A DNA stretch of 64,000 nucleotides from JAEXZL01 sp049943125 (GTDB lineage Bacteria > Bacillota > Clostridia > Clostridiales > Clostridiaceae). The notes under the pieces are model-generated. The model worked only from the letters and a program-made list of their open reading frames with translations, had not been told where the DNA came from and did no database searches. Shown piece by piece: positions 42,424-51,568 of this stretch. The translations under genes were made by a program, and so were the position numbers. Every line of letters starts with the position of its first letter. Position 1 is the first letter of the stretch. Where the stretch lies: assembly GCF_049943125.1 (NCBI RefSeq), contig NZ_CP188040.1, positions 3,782,001-3,846,000 on the forward strand, in the 5' to 3' direction.

Positions 42424-44741
42424 TCTTTTTCACCTACTAACGCATTGGAAATAACTTCATCTATATTAGAGGCAGCTATAAAATTTAATTTAGACTTAAT
42501 ACTTTTAGGTATTTTATCGATATCTTTTTCATTTTCCTTTGGGATGATTACCGTATCTACACCAGCTCTAAAGGCTGCTAGAGTTTTTTCCTTCAGTCCT
42601 CCTATAGGTAAAACTCTTCCTGTAAGGGTAACTTCCCCTGTCATAGCAATATTATATCTAGCTTTTCTTTCTGAAAGAGCTGATACCATAGCAGTAATCA
42701 TTGTGATTCCTGCGGAAGGACCATCCTTAGGCACTGCACCTTCTGGAACATGGATATGAATATCTTTCTTCTTATAGAATTCTGGATCAATACCATATTT
42801 CTCAGCATGAGCCCTTACATAGCTATAGCCGGTTCTTGCTGATTCCTTCATAACATCTCCCAGTTTTCCAGTGAGCTCTAGCTTTCCACTTCCTTCCATA
42901 ACTGTAACTTCTACAGGTAAGGTATCACCACCGTAAGCAGTCCAAGCCATACCAGTAACTACGCCTATCTTGCTTTCCTTAGTGATTTTATCGTAATTAT
43001 AATAGGGTTTACCCAGGAACTTAGACACGGAATTTTGATTAATAACAACCTTATCCTTATTCTTTTCTAGCATCTCTGCTATTGCTTTTCTCACTATTGA
43101 AGATAACTGCCTTTCGAGATTTCTAACACCAGACTCTCTAGTATAACCTTCTATTAAGGTCATTAAAGCTGATTCTTGAAAAGATATCTTTCCCTCCATA
43201 CTGTGTTCCTTTAGTATTTTAGGAATAAGATGCTTCTTTGCTATATTTATTTTCTCTTCATAGGTATAGCCAGAAACCTCAATGATTTCCATTCTATCAA
43301 GGAGCGGTCCTGGTATTGTTTCTAGAGTGTTAGCAGTGGTTATGAAAATAACTTTTGATAAATCCATCTCTAATTCTAGATAATGATCTCTGAAGGTGCT
43401 ATTTTGCTCTGAATCTAACACTTCTAGAAGAGCATCGGCAGGGTCCCCCTTGAAATCATTGCTCATCTTATCAATCTCATCTAACAAGAACAATGGATTC
43501 TTAGTTTTTGCCTGCTTCATTCCGTATACTATTCTTCCAGGAATAGCACCAACGTAGGTTTTTCTATGTCCTCTTATCTCTGCTTCATCACGAACTCCTC
43601 CTAAGGACATTCTCACAAAATTTCTATTTATAGCACGAGCTACGGATTTAGCTATAGAGGTTTTACCGACTCCTGGAGGACCTACTAAACATAGTATAGG
43701 ACTCTTCATCCCCTTACTTACTTTTTTTACTGCTAAATATTCTATTATTCTATCTTTTACATCCTTAAGACCATAATGATCAGCTTCTAATACCTCTCGG
43801 GCCCTTACTATATCAATATTATCTTTACTTTCTTTATTCCAAGGTAAGTCAATTATCCAATCAAGGTATGTCTTAATTATTCCACCTTCTGCTGAATAAG
43901 CTCCACTACCCTTAAGCCTTTCTAGCTCATAAAGAGCCCTTTCCTTAACTTCCTTTGGAAGCTTAGCTTTAGTTATTTTATCTTTATATTTCTTTATTTC
44001 TCTAGTATCCTCATCATCTTCTCCCAGCTCCTCTTGTATCGCCTTGAGCTGTTCCCTTAGATAATATTCCTTTTGAACCTTATCCATCTTTTTCTTAACT
44101 TTAGCACCAATTTTCTTCTCAACCTTTAGAATTTCGATTTCTCTATTTAGTATCACTAATAACTTCTCAATTCTATCCTCAACCTTAAAAGCCTCTAATA
44201 GCTCTTGTCTGGTAGATTGATTTAAAATGAGGAAGGAAGCAACAGTATCCGCTAATCTATCTCCTTCTTCAATATCATCAACCTCCATCATTGAGTCAAT
44301 TTGAGAGTTACCAGAAATAGTGACAAAATCATCGAAGGTATCCTTAAGCTGTCTTATTAAAGCTTCATACCTGATAGTTTCCTCTTGATTGGAAACCTCT
44401 AAAAGCTCAACTTCTACATTCAAAAAACCTTCCTGAGAAAGAAACTTATTAATCTTTGCCCTACTCTTTCCTTCAACAAGCACTCTTACGGTCTCTCCAG
44501 GAAGCTTAAGTAACTGTTTTATAGAGCATATGGTACCAATTGTGTATATATCATCTTCACCGGGCTCTTCAGTTTTCGCATCCTTTTGAGCTGATAAAAA
44601 AATCTCAGCATTATTAAGCATAGCTTCTTCTAAAGCAGCGATGGATTTCTCTCTTCCAACATCAAAATGCAAAACCATATAAGGGAATATGGTAATGCCC
44701 CTCAAAGGAATTAAAGGAAGAATTTTTAATTTTCTCTCCAT
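42420..44741 (-). CDS. lon: ATP-dependent protease LonA
   Basis: 773 residues. N-terminal substrate domain (KILPLIPLRGITIFPYMVLH), AAA+ Walker A GPPGVGKTSIAKSVA (about 355), sensor region LLDEIDKMSNDFKGDP, and the Ser-Lys protease domain with PKDGPSAGI. ATG 44739-44741 is taken because GGGGGAG is correctly spaced; the longer in-frame start extends past it. Upstream of engB in an overlapping pair, as in many Firmicutes. Confidence 0.96.
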   Translation of the reverse strand: MERKLKILPLIPLRGITIFPYMVLHFDVGREKSIAALEEAMLNNAEIFLSAQKDAKTEEPGEDDIYTIGTICSIKQLLKLPGETVRVLVEGKSRAKINKFLSQEGFLNVEVELLEVSNQEETIRYEALIRQLKDTFDDFVTISGNSQIDSMMEVDDIEEGDRLADTVASFLILNQSTRQELLEAFKVEDRIEKLLVILNREIEILKVEKKIGAKVKKKMDKVQKEYYLREQLKAIQEELGEDDEDTREIKKYKDKITKAKLPKEVKERALYELERLKGSGAYSAEGGIIKTYLDWIIDLPWNKESKDNIDIVRAREVLEADHYGLKDVKDRIIEYLAVKKVSKGMKSPILCLVGPPGVGKTSIAKSVARAINRNFVRMSLGGVRDEAEIRGHRKTYVGAIPGRIVYGMKQAKTKNPLFLLDEIDKMSNDFKGDPADALLEVLDSEQNSTFRDHYLELEMDLSKVIFITTANTLETIPGPLLDRMEIIEVSGYTYEEKINIAKKHLIPKILKEHSMEGKISFQESALMTLIEGYTRESGVRNLERQLSSIVRKAIAEMLEKNKDKVVINQNSVSKFLGKPYYNYDKITKESKIGVVTGMAWTAYGGDTLPVEVTVMEGSGKLELTGKLGDVMKESARTGYSYVRAHAEKYGIDPEFYKKKDIHIHVPEGAVPKDGPSAGITMITAMVSALSERKARYNIAMTGEVTLTGRVLPIGGLKEKTLAAFRAGVDTVIIPKENEKDIDKIPKSIKSKLNFIAASNIDEVISNALVGEKE

Positions 44742-44883
44742 AGTTCTCCCCCTTTTCAATCTCACTGACAAAAAGATTTAAATTTTGTTAGACTTATTTA
44801 GTATACACATAATAAATAAACTTTTCAATAATTTACACATAAATATACTAATAATCTGCGAGAGAATAAGAGTTTATTAATAA

Positions 44884-46572
44884 TTACAGATTAACTTCCC
44901 CTGCTATTTTGTTATTGCCTCTAAAAGTATCCTTTATACTCATTATTTTTTCCGTTATTATATCCTTATCCTGCTTAATGAAGTTAATTACTTCATTAAT
45001 ATTATCTACAGGAATTATATTTATCTCCTTTTCCTCTTTAAAGCTTTCCTCATAATTTTCCTTTGGAATTAATATATTTTTAATACCGGCCTTTTTAGCT
45101 GCTGCTATCTTTGCCGACACTCCCCCAACGGGCTTTACCTTTCCTCTTATAGTTATTTCACCTGTCATTGCTAGTAAATTATTCACTGGAACTTGTCGTA
45201 TTGCACTATATATGCTGCAGGCTATAGCTATACCTGCTGATGGACCATCTACAGGTATACCTCCTGGGAAATTCACATGTATATCATACTTTCTACAATT
45301 GATATTGAAGGTGTTATCCAATACAGTAAGAACATTTTCTACGGAACAATATGCAGTACTCTTCCTTTTAATTTTCTTATTTTCACTACTTATCTCTTCA
45401 GCCTCTACTATACCAGTCACCTTCAAGCTTCCTACTCCGTTAATAGATACTTTTGCAGTGGCTTCAACTTCTAATAGAGTTCCCATATTAGAGCCATATA
45501 CTGCCACTCCATTAACAAGACCAATTTGCGGTTGAGAGGCAATTCCACCTTCAACCTTAGGAGTATATTGTCCATTCTCAATAACCCACTGAACATCACT
45601 ATTGGTAATGGTAGTTCTATTGTCATTTATAGCCATGCCTGCACATAGCTGAATTAAATTAATAACTTCTCTGCCATTTGAACAATATCTGCCGATATAT
45701 TTCAGAGCCGATGCTTCAATATTTAGATTTATCTTCTTCAGAGCATTCTCTGCTATTTCAATTATCTCCTCTTGACTTAATCCTCTAAAAAATATTTCTA
45801 CACATCTAGAACGTATAGCTGGTGCAATTTCATGTGGACTTCGAGTAGTAGCTCCTATCAATCTAAAATCAGCTGGGAGTCCATTTTCAAAAACCTCTTT
45901 TATATAGGAAGGCATATTAGGATCTTCTGAGCTATAATAAGAGCTGTCTAGAAATACTTTTCTATCTTCCAGAACCTTTAAGAGTTTGTTAAGCTCAATA
46001 GGGTGAAGTTCTCCAATTTCATCAATAAACAGTATTCCACCATGTGCTTTAGTTACAGCTCCAGGCTTTGGCTGAGGAATTCCCGCAATTCCCATAGCTC
46101 CAGCTCCCTGATAAATCGGATCATGAACAGAGCCTATTAATGGATCAGCTATTCCCCTATCATCAAATCTGATTGTTGTTGCGTCAATTTCAACAAATTT
46201 AGCATCACCATTAAATGGTGAGCCCAAGGTTTTTTTTGCTTTCTCTAGCACCAGCCTTGCAGCTGCAGTTTTCCCTACACCAGGTGGTCCATAAATAATT
46301 ACATGCTGAGGATTTTGGCCACATAAGGCAGCCTGTAGTGCAAGTATTCCTTTCTCTTGACCAATTACCTCCTCAAAGGATTTAGGCCTACTTTTTTCTG
46401 TCAAAGGCTCGGTTAAGTTAATACTTCTCATTTTTCTGAGCTTTTCTAATTCCTTTTTATTCTCTCTTTCTATTACTAGCTTATGAGACTGGGTTGTTTT
46501 AGAAGCTCCCATGAGGCTGATACCTATAAAAACCACCAAAATTAAAATAATTATTAATAAAAAATTTGTCAT
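44884..46572 (-). CDS. lonB: Membrane-anchored sporulation protease LonB
   Basis: 562 residues. One N-terminal membrane helix (LLIIILILVVFIGISL, residues 4-19), AAA+ with GPPGVGKTAAARLVLEKA (about 95) and LFIDEIGELHPIELNKLL, and a Lon-type protease domain with the catalytic segment IPVDGPSAGIAIA. It lacks the LonA N-terminal domain, like Bacillus forespore LonB. Its ribosome binding site is weak (see findings). Located directly upstream of lon but with a 140-base gap. Confidence 0.93.
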   Translation of the reverse strand: MTNFLLIIILILVVFIGISLMGASKTTQSHKLVIERENKKELEKLRKMRSINLTEPLTEKSRPKSFEEVIGQEKGILALQAALCGQNPQHVIIYGPPGVGKTAAARLVLEKAKKTLGSPFNGDAKFVEIDATTIRFDDRGIADPLIGSVHDPIYQGAGAMGIAGIPQPKPGAVTKAHGGILFIDEIGELHPIELNKLLKVLEDRKVFLDSSYYSSEDPNMPSYIKEVFENGLPADFRLIGATTRSPHEIAPAIRSRCVEIFFRGLSQEEIIEIAENALKKINLNIEASALKYIGRYCSNGREVINLIQLCAGMAINDNRTTITNSDVQWVIENGQYTPKVEGGIASQPQIGLVNGVAVYGSNMGTLLEVEATAKVSINGVGSLKVTGIVEAEEISSENKKIKRKSTAYCSVENVLTVLDNTFNINCRKYDIHVNFPGGIPVDGPSAGIAIACSIYSAIRQVPVNNLLAMTGEITIRGKVKPVGGVSAKIAAAKKAGIKNILIPKENYEESFKEEKEINIIPVDNINEVINFIKQDKDIITEKIMSIKDTFRGNNKIAGEVNL

Positions 46573-46700
46573 AGCTAATTGTGCATTTAAAACGCACGCC
46601 TCCCTTCCATAGTTTTCCTACATACTAATTATTAACCAAATAAGGTGAAAATATTCCTTTTATAATCTTAAGGCCAATATCAATGTAGATAAAAACTACA

Positions 46701-46734
46701 AAAAAAAGATATAGAACAAGTCTATATCTTTTTT
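46701..46734 (-). terminator. Terminator of clpX
   Basis: AAAAAGATATAGA and TCTATATCTTTTT around ACAAG, with a U-run on the minus strand. Confidence 0.88.
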
Positions 46735-46736
46735 AT

Positions 46737-48026
46737 TTATGCACTTTCAATACCTTTTTTCTTTTTCGTTTTCTTTGCCTTTATCTGAGGTCTTTTTTCT
46801 CCCTCAGTTAGGAATATTTCTGGCCTTTTACTTGTTATAGTATCTTTATTAATAGAGACTTTTGTAATCTCTTCATTGGAAGGAACATCAAACATAATAT
46901 CACGCATGACATCCTCAATTATTGCCCTAAGACCACGAGCTCCAGTATTCCTCTCTAATGCTTCTTGAGCAATTGCTTCTAGAGCTTCATCAGTGAAGTC
47001 AAGTTCTACATTTTCCAGCTCTAATAGTCTCTTATATTGCTTAACTAAAGCATTCTTAGGCTTACTCAGGATATTTACAAGAGCTTCCTTATCCAAGGAA
47101 TCTAAGGTAACTACTATAGGCAGTCTACCTACAAACTCAGGTATCAAACCGAATTTTAATAGGTCCCCAGGCATAATATCACTTAATATCTTTCCAATAT
47201 CCTTTTCATGCTTTGACTGAATTTCAGCTCCAAATCCTATAAAACTCTTTCTAGTTCTTCTTTCAATTATTTTATCTATACCATCAAAAGCTCCTCCACA
47301 AATAAATAATATATTTGTTGTGTTGATCTGGATAAACTCTTGATGAGGATGTTTTCTTCCTCCTTGAGGCGGTACCGAAGCTGTCGTACCTTCAAGAATC
47401 TTAAGAAGCGCTTGCTGAACCCCTTCACCAGAAACATCTCTAGTGATTGAAGGATTCTCTGACTTTCTCGCGATTTTGTCAATTTCATCAATATAGATTA
47501 TACCTTTTTCAGCTCTTTCGATATCATAATCAGCATTCTGGATGAGCTTTAAAAGGATATTCTCTACATCCTCACCCACATACCCAGCTTCTGTCAGGGT
47601 TGTAGCATCTGCTATTGCAAAAGGTACATTTAAGAACTTAGCTAAGGTCTGTGCCAAAAAAGTCTTTCCAGAGCCTGTTGGTCCAAGTAATAGGATATTA
47701 CTTTTTTGAAGCTCTACATCTGATTCCTCTTCATTAGAGTTAATTCGTTTGTAATGGTTATATACTGCTACTGCAAGAGATCTCTTTGCGCTATCCTGCC
47801 CAATAACATACTGATCAAGATAATTTTTAATCTCCAAAGGCTTAGGAAGCTCGGCAGAATCAAACTGAAGTGATTCTTCAAACTCATCAGCAATTATCTC
47901 TGAGCAAAGCTCAATACACTCATCGCAAATATATACCCCTGGACCAGCAATCAATCTCCTTACCTGGTCTTGATTTTTACCACAGAAAGAGCATTTAAGC
48001 TGTTTCTTTTCTTCATATTTTGCCAT
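46737..48026 (-). CDS. clpX: ClpX ATPase of the ClpXP protease
   Basis: 429 residues. Zinc-binding domain with CSFC and CDEC-IELC (residues 12-40), Walker A LLGPTGSGKT (about 120), Walker B IIYIDEIDKIARK, and the GAR/RKH-type loop region RRTRKSFIGFG. The ATG at 48024-48026 (MAKYEEKK) is favoured over GTG 48035 because GAGAGGTGG lies at proper spacing. Directly downstream of clpP (32 bases). Confidence 0.97.
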   Translation of the reverse strand: MAKYEEKKQLKCSFCGKNQDQVRRLIAGPGVYICDECIELCSEIIADEFEESLQFDSAELPKPLEIKNYLDQYVIGQDSAKRSLAVAVYNHYKRINSNEEESDVELQKSNILLLGPTGSGKTFLAQTLAKFLNVPFAIADATTLTEAGYVGEDVENILLKLIQNADYDIERAEKGIIYIDEIDKIARKSENPSITRDVSGEGVQQALLKILEGTTASVPPQGGRKHPHQEFIQINTTNILFICGGAFDGIDKIIERRTRKSFIGFGAEIQSKHEKDIGKILSDIMPGDLLKFGLIPEFVGRLPIVVTLDSLDKEALVNILSKPKNALVKQYKRLLELENVELDFTDEALEAIAQEALERNTGARGLRAIIEDVMRDIMFDVPSNEEITKVSINKDTITSKRPEIFLTEGEKRPQIKAKKTKKKKGIESA

Positions 48027-48058
48027 CTTTTCCACCTCTCTCAGGGTTAGAAATCACT

Positions 48059-48667
48059 TTATTTTGCCTCATCACTAGAAATTTCAGCATTTCTTTCTAT
48101 TACCTTGTCAATTATACCGTATTCTAGTGCTTCCTTTGCCTCCATAAAATAATCTCTTTCAATATCTTGTTTCACCTTATCTATAGGATTTCCAGTTCTA
48201 TCCGCAATTATCTTAGTAAGGGTTTCTTTTGTTTTAAGTATTCTCCTAGCATGAATTTCAATATCTGTTGCCTGACCTTGAAATCCACCTAAGGGTTGAT
48301 GTATCATTATTTCACTGTTAGGAAGGGCATATCTCTTACCTTTAGCTCCTGCTACTAAAAGCATAGCTCCCATAGATGCAGCCATACCAACACAGATAGT
48401 GCTTACATCTGGCTTAATTAAATTCATGGTATCTAATATTGCCATACCTGCTGTTACAGAACCACCAGGGCTATTAATGTATATATGAACATCCTTATCA
48501 GGATCCTCACTTTCTAAGAAAAGAAGCTGCGCTACTACTAAATTTGCAGTAACATCATTTATTTCTCCACTAACCATTATTATTCTATCCTTTAATAATC
48601 TTGAGAAAATGTCATAGGATCTTTCTCCTCTATTTGTCTGTTCAACAACCATAGGTACTAAACTCAT
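48059..48667 (-). CDS. clpP: ClpP serine protease
   Basis: 202 residues, standard length. MSLVPMVVEQTNRGERSYDIFSRLL opening, catalytic Ser in GMAASMGAMLL (about 98), His in NSEIMIHQPLGG (about 123) and Asp in the RDYFMEAKEALEYGIID region (about 170). Forms the tetradecameric chamber used by ClpX downstream. Likely transcribed with clpX, and 160 bases after tig. Confidence 0.98.
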   Translation of the reverse strand: MSLVPMVVEQTNRGERSYDIFSRLLKDRIIMVSGEINDVTANLVVAQLLFLESEDPDKDVHIYINSPGGSVTAGMAILDTMNLIKPDVSTICVGMAASMGAMLLVAGAKGKRYALPNSEIMIHQPLGGFQGQATDIEIHARRILKTKETLTKIIADRTGNPIDKVKQDIERDYFMEAKEALEYGIIDKVIERNAEISSDEAK

Positions 48668-48788
48668 TTTATTCCCTCCTTAAGTACATAGTAATATATT
48701 TACCTTGTTAAAAAGTATTATCATAATTAAATTATATATACTTTTTAGATAATTGTTAATAAATTTCTTAATAAAGAAATTGTAAAAT

Positions 48789-48814
48789 AATTGCCAGAAA
48801 TATTCCTGGCAATT
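48789..48814 (-). terminator. Terminator of tig
   Basis: AATTGCCAG and CTGGCAATT pair; the minus strand continues ATTTTACAA. The stem is short, so some read-through to clpP is likely. Confidence 0.65.
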
Positions 48815-48827
48815 AATGTTGTTTATA

Positions 48828-50120
48828 TTAGTCAATTATATTAGCATTATCCACTAGTAATTTTATAGTTTTTTCTGTAATAACATCCATGCTAATTACT
48901 CTAGACTGGCTTTGAATTAGTAACTCAGCCATTTTTTCAGGCTCATCATTGCTGTACTGTTTAGCCAGCTCTATTGCCTTTTCTTTAACTTCTTCTTCAG
49001 TAGCTTCAACTGATTCTTTCTTAGATATAGCTTCTAAAACTAAATCAGTTTTAACCTTTCTCTCTGCATTGTCCTTCATGTAATCTCTCATTTTCTCTTC
49101 AGAGCTATTAGTGAATTCATAGTAGGACTTAAGGTCTAAGCCTTGATATTGAAGTCTATTCTCTAGGTCCTTAAGCATTGAATCAACTTCCTTCTCTATC
49201 ATTACCTGAGGAATTTCAACTTTTGCATTGTCAACAACCTTATTTATTAGGCTTTCTTCGAATTCTCTCTTAGCCTTAAGATCATTAGATTCCTTAAGCT
49301 TGCTTGTAATATCATTCTTTAACTCTTCTAAAGTATCAAATTCAGATACATCTTGAGCGAACTCATCATCTAGTTCAGGAAGCTCCTTGGACTTAATTTC
49401 CTTTATTGTAACTTCAAAAGTTGCAGCCTTACCATTCAAATCGTCTTTTCCATAGTTTTCTGGGAAGGTAACTGAAACATTTTTAGTTTCTCCTACCTTA
49501 GAGCCTACTAGCTGCTCTTCAAAACCAGCAATGAATGAGCCTGAGCCTATTTCTAATGGATAATCGTGACCTTCTCCACCTTCGAAGGCAATTCCATCTA
49601 TGAAACCTTTGAAATCTATAACAGCAATGTCTCCATTCTGTACTTCGCCCTCTGTCTTAACTTCTACTCTCGCATTTTTTTCCTGCATTGCTTTAAGCTG
49701 ACTCTGAACATCTTCTTCAGTAGCCTCATAGCTTATTTTATTAATATCTATGTTCTTGTAATCTCCTAATTCAACCTCAGGCATCACAGTAACCTTAGCC
49801 TTATAAACTAAGTCCTTACCTTCTTCTACTTCAACAATATCAATTTCAGGGTAATCTACTGGATTAACTTCATTTTGATTAAGTGCTTCTGGGTAGGATT
49901 CCTCTACAGCAAATTGTACAGCATCCTCTAAAAGAACTCCTGTACCGTAGTATTGCTTAACTACGTTCATTGGAACCTTTCCTTTTCTGAATCCTGGTAC
50001 ATTAAAGCTTTTAGCATTTTTCTTATAGGCTTTCTTTATAGCTTCATTAAATTTTGCTGCTTCAACAGTTACCTCTAATTCAATAGTATTAGTCTCTATT
50101 TTTGTAAGTTTTACGTTCAT
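48828..50120 (-). CDS. tig: Trigger factor
   Basis: 430 residues. Ribosome-binding signature FNVPGFRKGKVPMNV (about 38-52), central FKBP-like PPIase domain (GDIAVIDFKGFIDGIAFEGG, about 165), C-terminal helical chaperone arms. Binds nascent chains at the ribosome exit tunnel. Gene order tig-clpP-clpX with lon nearby is conserved in Firmicutes. AGGAGGAA precedes ATG 50120. Confidence 0.97.
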   Translation of the reverse strand: MNVKLTKIETNTIELEVTVEAAKFNEAIKKAYKKNAKSFNVPGFRKGKVPMNVVKQYYGTGVLLEDAVQFAVEESYPEALNQNEVNPVDYPEIDIVEVEEGKDLVYKAKVTVMPEVELGDYKNIDINKISYEATEEDVQSQLKAMQEKNARVEVKTEGEVQNGDIAVIDFKGFIDGIAFEGGEGHDYPLEIGSGSFIAGFEEQLVGSKVGETKNVSVTFPENYGKDDLNGKAATFEVTIKEIKSKELPELDDEFAQDVSEFDTLEELKNDITSKLKESNDLKAKREFEESLINKVVDNAKVEIPQVMIEKEVDSMLKDLENRLQYQGLDLKSYYEFTNSSEEKMRDYMKDNAERKVKTDLVLEAISKKESVEATEEEVKEKAIELAKQYSNDEPEKMAELLIQSQSRVISMDVITEKTIKLLVDNANIID

Positions 50121-50243
50121 TAAATAATTCCTCCTAAAAATACGTGAAGTTAATAAATCTCATTACTAACTATGTTATTATATCACAATATTTGTTTTAT
50201 TTACAAATATTATTAAACTATATTTTATAACATATAACTGACC

Positions 50244-51053
50244 TTATTTTAGACTTCCGTCTAGTGTAACAATTCTATCTGCCCCATCAATATTAACCAT
50301 AAGACCTTCCTCAGACATAGTTCCAAAATTAATACTCTTACCCTTGGAATTATTAATATAAGAGTATCTCATAGCATTAGTGTCTATAAGCCATATATAC
50401 TCATTGACTGAATTCAACCATGGAAGATGACTTTTATAGATTATTCTGTCCTCTGATAAGTATCTTGGTGACCCATGCCAGAGATACTGAGGGTTACTAG
50501 AAAGGGTATTCACTTTAGTTATTTTGCTACCCTTAGTAGTAGTATAATACTCATAGGTTAAATTTTTTATGGAGTTCTCTGCTTGTAGCTCATATATATT
50601 TTGATCATTGACATCAAAAATCAGCATCTTTTCCTTAGAAGGACTAACCTCGTATTGAAAGCCATCCCCGCCAGAATATGATAGAAAAATAATTTTACCA
50701 TCACTTTCCTCATAGTAGGCTTTCCCCCCCTTATGGGCAGTGAGTGATATTTCAAAATATTTTTCTTCAGCAGGAGTCCCTCCATCTACAGTTTCTTCAT
50801 CCTCATGAGAAGCCTCTTGATTACTATTGTTTTGAGAACCACTTTCCTCTTGCTTATCAGAATTTCCATTGTCTTTATATTTAGCCTGAAGCTCCTTATA
50901 GAGAGAGCTCCCCTTAATTATTTGAGACACGGGACTAACATATGTAAAAAATACAACTGTTACCATTAGGAAGAGAATAAGGAAAGCTATCTTTTTTTGT
51001 CTTCTTTTTTTGTGTTTCTGGTACTCTTTGCTAAAAATACTTGGCTTTCCCAC
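50244..51053 (-). CDS. Membrane-anchored extracytoplasmic protein of unknown function
   Basis: 269 residues. Basic N-terminus (KEYQKHKKRRQKK), one membrane helix IAFLILFLMVTVVFFTYV (about 22-39), a low-complexity Asn/Ser/Glu linker (about 60-93), then an all-beta domain with recurrent YLSEDRIIYKS- and IWLIDTNAM-type strands that look like beta-propeller blades. No enzyme motif recognised. GTG start at 51051-51053 fits AGGAGGTATAAGCC. Confidence 0.65.
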   Translation of the reverse strand: MGKPSIFSKEYQKHKKRRQKKIAFLILFLMVTVVFFTYVSPVSQIIKGSSLYKELQAKYKDNGNSDKQEESGSQNNSNQEASHEDEETVDGGTPAEEKYFEISLTAHKGGKAYYEESDGKIIFLSYSGGDGFQYEVSPSKEKMLIFDVNDQNIYELQAENSIKNLTYEYYTTTKGSKITKVNTLSSNPQYLWHGSPRYLSEDRIIYKSHLPWLNSVNEYIWLIDTNAMRYSYINNSKGKSINFGTMSEEGLMVNIDGADRIVTLDGSLK

Positions 51054-51164
51054 GGCTTATACCTCCTAGCTAATAATCACACTATTATATATTATAACGT
51101 AAATAATTATATGAAAGTAACTGCTTTTTCAAACAATTCACAATTAATATATATTTAATATGTA

Positions 51165-51201
51165 GGTCTTAAAACCACCAAAATATGATGGTTTTAAGAC
51201 C
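51165..51201. terminator. Long hairpin downstream of the small Cys-rich gene
   Basis: GGTCTTAAAACCA and TGGTTTTAAGACC, a perfect 13-base stem. Neither side has a strong U-run, so terminator function is probable rather than certain. Confidence 0.55.
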
Positions 51202-51202
51202 C

Positions 51203-51370
51203 CTATTTATTCTTAAGCTCAAGCCTTTGACAGCAGCCCTTACCGTTTCCTGAACAGCCACAGCCTTTAGAATTCTTATTAGCCCCACAGCAGGAAGGTC
51301 TTGCCATGATGTTTTCCGAATAATCCTCATATTCTGGCTTATCCTTAAGATATACACCAACATTTTTCAC
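51203..51370 (-). CDS. Small Cys/Gly-rich protein, probable GTG start
   Basis: 55 residues with a C-terminal half rich in Cys (SCCGANKNSKGCGCSGNGKG then CC, 7 Cys). N-terminus KNVGVYLKDKPEYEDYSENI is charged and soluble. GTG 51370 is preferred, with AGAGGA nine to ten bases upstream; the ATG at 51409 has no ribosome binding site. The composition resembles small spore-coat or metal-binding peptides. Family not recognised. Confidence 0.6.
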   Translation of the reverse strand: MKNVGVYLKDKPEYEDYSENIMARPSCCGANKNSKGCGCSGNGKGCCQRLELKNK

Positions 51371-51533
51371 ATAATCACGTCCTCTAAAATAATTTATCAT
51401 AAAGGACATTTATTGACAACAAAAATTATGTATTTATAGAATATTATCTAACGGTTAAGCTTAAGTCTATATCAACTAATATAAAGTACTGCCTTCACCA
51501 TACTAATATATTTGCCTAATACACAAAAATTAA

Positions 51534-51562
51534 ACTCCGAAGAGTTATTAACCCCTCGGAGT
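51534..51562 (-). terminator. Terminator of the M23 hydrolase gene
   Basis: ACTCCGA and TCGGAGT stem; minus strand continues TTTAATTTTTGTG. Confidence 0.65.
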
Positions 51563-51568
51563 ATGCTT

